In this document: one piece after another, positions 32,157-34,751 of the stretch
Numbering within the stretch: position 1 is the stretch's first letter
How the letters are laid out: each line of letters opens with the position of its first letter
Assembly: GCA_029565395.1 (NCBI GenBank)
Contig: JAKQOG010000252.1
Location: 1-34,751, forward strand
Source: Candidatus Hydrogenedentota bacterium
GTDB taxonomy: Bacteria; Hydrogenedentota; Hydrogenedentia; Hydrogenedentales; CAILVY01
Reading direction: 5' to 3'
Length of the DNA: 34,751 nucleotides
Notes under the pieces: generated by a model
The model's input: the letters and a program-made list of their open reading frames with translations, nothing else
What the model was told of the DNA's origin: nothing
The model's database searches: none
Program-made: the position numbers and the translations under genes

Positions 32157-33836
32157 ATGACGAAAAAAGGCCGCATAAAGAGGAAGTTGCGCGGGGTGGT
32201 CTTGCATATTGCCCTGGTGGCAGGCTCTCTCCTGTTTGCGGCGCCATTTTTGTGGCTCATCGGTACCAGCGCTAAAACTGCGGACGAACTTTTCCCGCCC
32301 AGATGGAAAGTGCCCGGACCGGACAAGGTGCTGCAATCGCCCTATATCGCGTTGCGTGAAAATGAACGTGCGGAGCGCCCGTATAAAGTGGCCCCGGAAG
32401 ATTGGGAACGGCTGGCGCCGGTAATCAAGAAGGCGATCACCGCCCAATTGCGGTCGATACAGATGCAATTTCCGGCTTTCTATATTATTCACCTTGGGCA
32501 CCCGGATCTGGCCGAAGGGATATTTGTGCGGTTGCTACGCCGTGCCCCGGATGGCCTGTTCTCGAAACCTGAAACGGAATGTGCGGAGTGGTTTGCCGAG
32601 AATATCACGAATGATCTTGTAAAGGAGGTGTTTGATCAGGCATATAGGCGGCTGGCTATGGGCGATATCAGTTTCTTTGGCACGGATATGTCAATGGAGC
32701 AGTCCCCGCCGCCAATCAATATCGAATGGAAAGTAATTTCCGGGCAAGTAACGATAGTCCCTCGGGACAAGGGATTCAAACGGGCGGGACAGGAACTCCA
32801 CTATAACTTTTTCACCAAGGATCGATTTGCAGTTCAGACGGTGCTGCCCCTCACCATGCCGTTCAGCAATCTTAAGCGGTTCCGGCTCAGCAATCATGCG
32901 GACCGCTCCTGGTACACGCTTTGGGCGGCCATCGAGGCCGGGGGGAAACGGTTTCAAGCCATCGAACCTGCCTATCTCAGCAATAATCGATGGCAGGAAT
33001 CCACTTGGCAATTCGCCAGCGAGGATGATCGGGGCGTAATGATGAAGACATGGCTCATTCTGAAAGAGGCGGGTGCGTCTGATTTTAACGAGCCCGGAAA
33101 GGTGCGCATTACGATTGAGTGCCGGCGAACGCCCTATTGGAAAACCACGCTTGGAAAGGCGTGGTTCAACTATCGCGAAGTCATGCGGATGGTGCCGGTA
33201 TGGCGGTACATTAAAAATAGTTTTTGGCTGGTGGGACTGAATATTCTTGGACAAATCCTCGGCGCGAGCATGGTGGCCTTCGCATTTGCGCGCCTGCGCT
33301 GGCCTGGACGTGAATTTTGCTTTGTGATCCTCCTTGCAACATTGATGATCCCGCCGCAAGTTACCTTGGTGCCGGTCTTTCTTATTTTCAAGCAACTCGG
33401 CTGGTATAACACGTTGAAACCGCTGTGGGTGCCCGCCTTTTTCGGCAGCGCGTTTTTCATCTTCCTGCTGCGCCAGTTCATGCGGAGCATTCCAACCGAC
33501 CTCGAAGACAGCGCCAAGATAGACGGGTGCAGTTATTGGGGGATTTACTACCGTATCATTCTCCCACTCATCAAGCCCGCCCTGGCCACCATTGCCATCT
33601 TCACCTTCATGAATGTCTGGAATGACTTCATGGGACCCCTTGTATTCATTACCAAACAGGAACTTTACCCCCTTAGTCTGGGCTTATTCTCCCTACATGC
33701 CATGTTTATCCTTATGGCACGCCATGAACTCATGATGGCGGCGTCCGTCCTTATGACCGTCCCCGTCATCGTTCTCTTCTTCGCCGCCCAGCGCCAATTC
33801 ATCCAAGGCATCACCCTTACCGGGCTCAAAGGATAG
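32157..33836 (+). CDS. MalG-type ABC permease with a ~300-residue periplasmic insertion
   Basis: The protein is 559 residues, about twice the usual ~280 of MalG-type permeases. Helix 1 (LHIALVAGSLLFAAPFLWLI, ~17-36) and helices 2-6 (from ~352, IKNSFWLVGLNILGQILG) match the family. The EAA loop is DLEDSAKIDGCSYWGIYYRI (~447-466) and the typical end QRQFIQGITLTGLKG is intact. Between them, residues ~40-345 form an extra domain that must lie outside the membrane. Its first half is helical (WERLAPVIKKAITAQLRS, WFAENITNDLVKEVFDQAYR). Its second half is beta-rich (IEWKVISGQVTIV, WYTLWAAIEAG, KVRITIECRRTPYWKT) and resembles a carbohydrate-binding sandwich. It pairs with the binding-protein/permease fusion upstream and is probably translated from the same mRNA. 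The stop is TAG. Function of the inserted domain is inferred only. Confidence 0.92.
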   Translation: MTKKGRIKRKLRGVVLHIALVAGSLLFAAPFLWLIGTSAKTADELFPPRWKVPGPDKVLQSPYIALRENERAERPYKVAPEDWERLAPVIKKAITAQLRSIQMQFPAFYIIHLGHPDLAEGIFVRLLRRAPDGLFSKPETECAEWFAENITNDLVKEVFDQAYRRLAMGDISFFGTDMSMEQSPPPINIEWKVISGQVTIVPRDKGFKRAGQELHYNFFTKDRFAVQTVLPLTMPFSNLKRFRLSNHADRSWYTLWAAIEAGGKRFQAIEPAYLSNNRWQESTWQFASEDDRGVMMKTWLILKEAGASDFNEPGKVRITIECRRTPYWKTTLGKAWFNYREVMRMVPVWRYIKNSFWLVGLNILGQILGASMVAFAFARLRWPGREFCFVILLATLMIPPQVTLVPVFLIFKQLGWYNTLKPLWVPAFFGSAFFIFLLRQFMRSIPTDLEDSAKIDGCSYWGIYYRIILPLIKPALATIAIFTFMNVWNDFMGPLVFITKQELYPLSLGLFSLHAMFILMARHELMMAASVLMTVPVIVLFFAAQRQFIQGITLTGLKG

Positions 33837-33967
33837 TGCCCGTCAAACCAGGTTGCAAAATCCAGGTAATGCGGTTCTATAGGCAAAGGTCTTATACGTC
33901 CTATAAAATTAAAGAAGCGTTTAAAAACAAGCTATTGCGGTAATTTTAAGGTGTGCCATAGCCCTTG

Positions 33968-33983
33968 TGTTCCACGTGGAACG
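33968..33983. other. parS-like ParB binding site 1
   Basis: TGTTCCACGTGGAACG contains the 14-bp perfect palindrome GTTCCACGTGGAAC (33969-33982) and matches the bacterial parS consensus TGTTNCACGTGNAACA at 15 of 16 positions. It lies just past the rsmG stop. Such sites are bound by ParB for chromosome segregation and cluster near the origin. Confidence 0.8.
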
Positions 33984-34062
33984 TGCTCATTCCCCCGTTT
34001 TTTGACGTACGCAATACAGACTTCCCCGCCGGAATCCAGCCTCGCTCCAGCCATCCACTATA

Positions 34063-34078
34063 GGTTCCACGTGGAACA
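34063..34078. other. parS-like ParB binding site 2 (inside rsmG)
   Basis: GGTTCCACGTGGAACA has the same 14-bp palindrome core (34064-34077) as the first site, 95 bp away, and matches the parS consensus at 15 of 16 positions. It lies within the 3' coding part of rsmG, where it encodes FHVEP. Confidence 0.8.
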
Positions 34079-34367
34079 TTCCACGCAACCACCGGCTGGG
34101 GTCGCCTGATTGACATATGTACACTGCCCCTGTGGTTACAAAAGGCATAACCCCCTTTAAGACCTTTTCCGGGCGCTCCACGGCCCGCGCCGTAATGAAA
34201 TCCACCTTTTGGTCCTTCACCACGTGCGGAAACTCCCCCAACACTACATTCACCGCCGCCAACCCAAAATCACCCACTACCTGCCGCAAAAAACCCGCCT
34301 TTTTCTCTGACCGCTCCACCAAAATAAACCGTACCGGGGATTTCGGAATTTCATTTGTAGTGGGTGC

Positions 34368-34450
34368 GGGAGGGCGAGGCTCCTGCCGAGCCGCAAGATC
34401 AAGATCTTTGGATATCTTGTTTGACGGCTCGGCAGGAGCCTCGCCCTCCC
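34368..34450. repeat. Palindromic REP/MITE-like repeat inside rsmG
   Basis: The arms 34368-34393 and 34425-34450 are perfect 26-bp inverted repeats (GGGAGGGCGAGGCTCCTGCC and onward, against the exact complement). The 31-bp loop contains a further CAAGAT/ATCTTG pair. Nothing like it belongs in RsmG, so it is an inserted mobile hairpin element whose translated frame stays open. Confidence 0.85.
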
Positions 34451-34621
34451 CAGTAGTATTATTGTGGGGAGCACTCCCTGGGTGCGGCGAAGCAATCTCA
34501 TTTCCACCCTTCCCCTCAGAGAACAGTATCGCCAACGGTATTGCCGGAAACCCGCTTCCGCTCCCAATATCCAGAATCGTCCCTCCACCCATGGCTTGAA
34601 TTAAAGGACCTAGGTCTTAAA

Positions 34622-34668
34622 TGCCAAGACATCGTTTACTGAATTTAGTGCCAGGACATCGTTTACTG
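34622..34668. repeat. 20-bp direct repeat at the rsmG break point
   Basis: TGCCAAGACATCGTTTACTG (34622-34641) and TGCCAGGACATCGTTTACTG (34649-34668) differ at one base and are spaced 27 bp start to start. The GACATCGTTTACTG word resembles ends of IS481/IS3-like integrase-core insertion sequences. The remaining sequence to 34751 has no stop in one plus-strand frame (from 34655), but the element is cut by the window edge, so its identity is uncertain. Confidence 0.5.
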
Positions 34669-34751
34669 TTTTTCTGATACATTGGCCGTACCGGGTGAAA
34701 CGGAGGCGGTTCTTGCTGGCGAGCACCCCGCTAAGGGATACCCCGGTGAAG

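Larger units (their letters stand above)
33987..34618 (-). pseudogene. rsmG: 5'-truncated rsmG (16S rRNA m7G methyltransferase) with internal repeat insertion
   Basis: RsmG (GidB) methylates G527 of 16S rRNA using SAM. Visible here are the SAM motif TILDIGSGSGFPAIPLAI, then RFILVERSEKKAGFLRQVV, VVLGEFP, DFITARAVERPEKVL and a C-terminal MFHVEP encoded across a parS site. Homology starts abruptly at DLGPLIQAMGG (about 34618) behind an in-frame TAA; roughly the first 70 residues, with the conserved NL and HFLDSL region, are missing. A 20-bp direct repeat resembling an insertion-sequence end begins right there. In addition, about 58 extra residues (GEGEAPAEPS..ARQEPRPPAP) split the SAM fold between motifs, encoded by a palindromic repeat. 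The open frame could start at ATG 34592, giving 201 residues, but activity is doubtful. Position beside parS fits the usual rsmG-parAB origin cluster. Confidence 0.85.

Noticed and set aside
32691..33395. Minus-strand frame of 234 codons
   Set aside because: Antisense to the MalG-type permease, with no signal of its own.

Overview
The window looks like a piece of a Gram-negative, surface-protein-rich bacterial chromosome, most likely from Candidatus Hydrogenedentes (Hydrogenedentota) or a relative in the Planctomycetes/Lentisphaerae/Verrucomicrobia neighbourhood. This is an inference. It rests on very large secreted proteins with Glu-Gly-Glu (EGE) linkers, a C-terminal '..SELLRVIQFYN..' EF-hand-like module, choice-of-anchor Q type beta-helix modules, and a heptosyltransferase-type GT9 enzyme. 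No marker gene that would fix the taxonomy is complete here.

Layout. 1-954: an unrecognised, AT-richer ORF that is probably cut by the window edge. 1307-2501: a tRNA-Ser(GGA) with a good sigma-70 promoter, followed by a GT9 glycosyltransferase. 3035-23029: about 20 kb holding four giant exported proteins, one on the plus strand and three on the minus strand. They combine parallel beta-helices, CARDB, PKD, P-domain, an SGNH hydrolase and Ca-loop repeats. Three share one C-terminal EF-hand/dockerin-like module. The fourth has a Cys plus transmembrane C-terminal anchor of the MYXO-CTERM type, but an in-frame amber codon cuts it off from the anchor. 23342-26266 (minus strand): a GntR/LacI-type regulator, a duplicated-domain secreted protein or lipoprotein, and a 7Fe ferredoxin (fdxA). 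26517-27433: a tRNA-Ser 3' fragment and an apparently gene-poor stretch with a palindromic repeat. 27434-28996: a lipoprotein with an FGE-sulfatase-like domain. 29662-33836: a two-gene sugar-type ABC transporter in which the binding protein is fused to the first permease and the second permease carries a roughly 300-residue periplasmic insertion. 33968-34751: two parS sites and an rsmG that has lost its 5' part next to a 20-bp direct repeat resembling an insertion-sequence end, and that carries a 26-bp-arm palindromic repeat inside its reading frame. rsmG plus parS suggests the right end lies near the replication origin.

How the genes may work together. The giant proteins look like a surface or extracellular set built from shared parts: signal peptide, beta-helix or catalytic passenger, EGE spacer, C-terminal sorting module. 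The SGNH enzyme, the duplicated-domain protein, the GntR/LacI-type regulator and the ABC transporter fit a carbohydrate-using lifestyle, but no substrate can be read from the sequence. No ATPase subunit, cohesin or sortase is present, so these partners must lie elsewhere. No CRISPR array or rRNA was seen.
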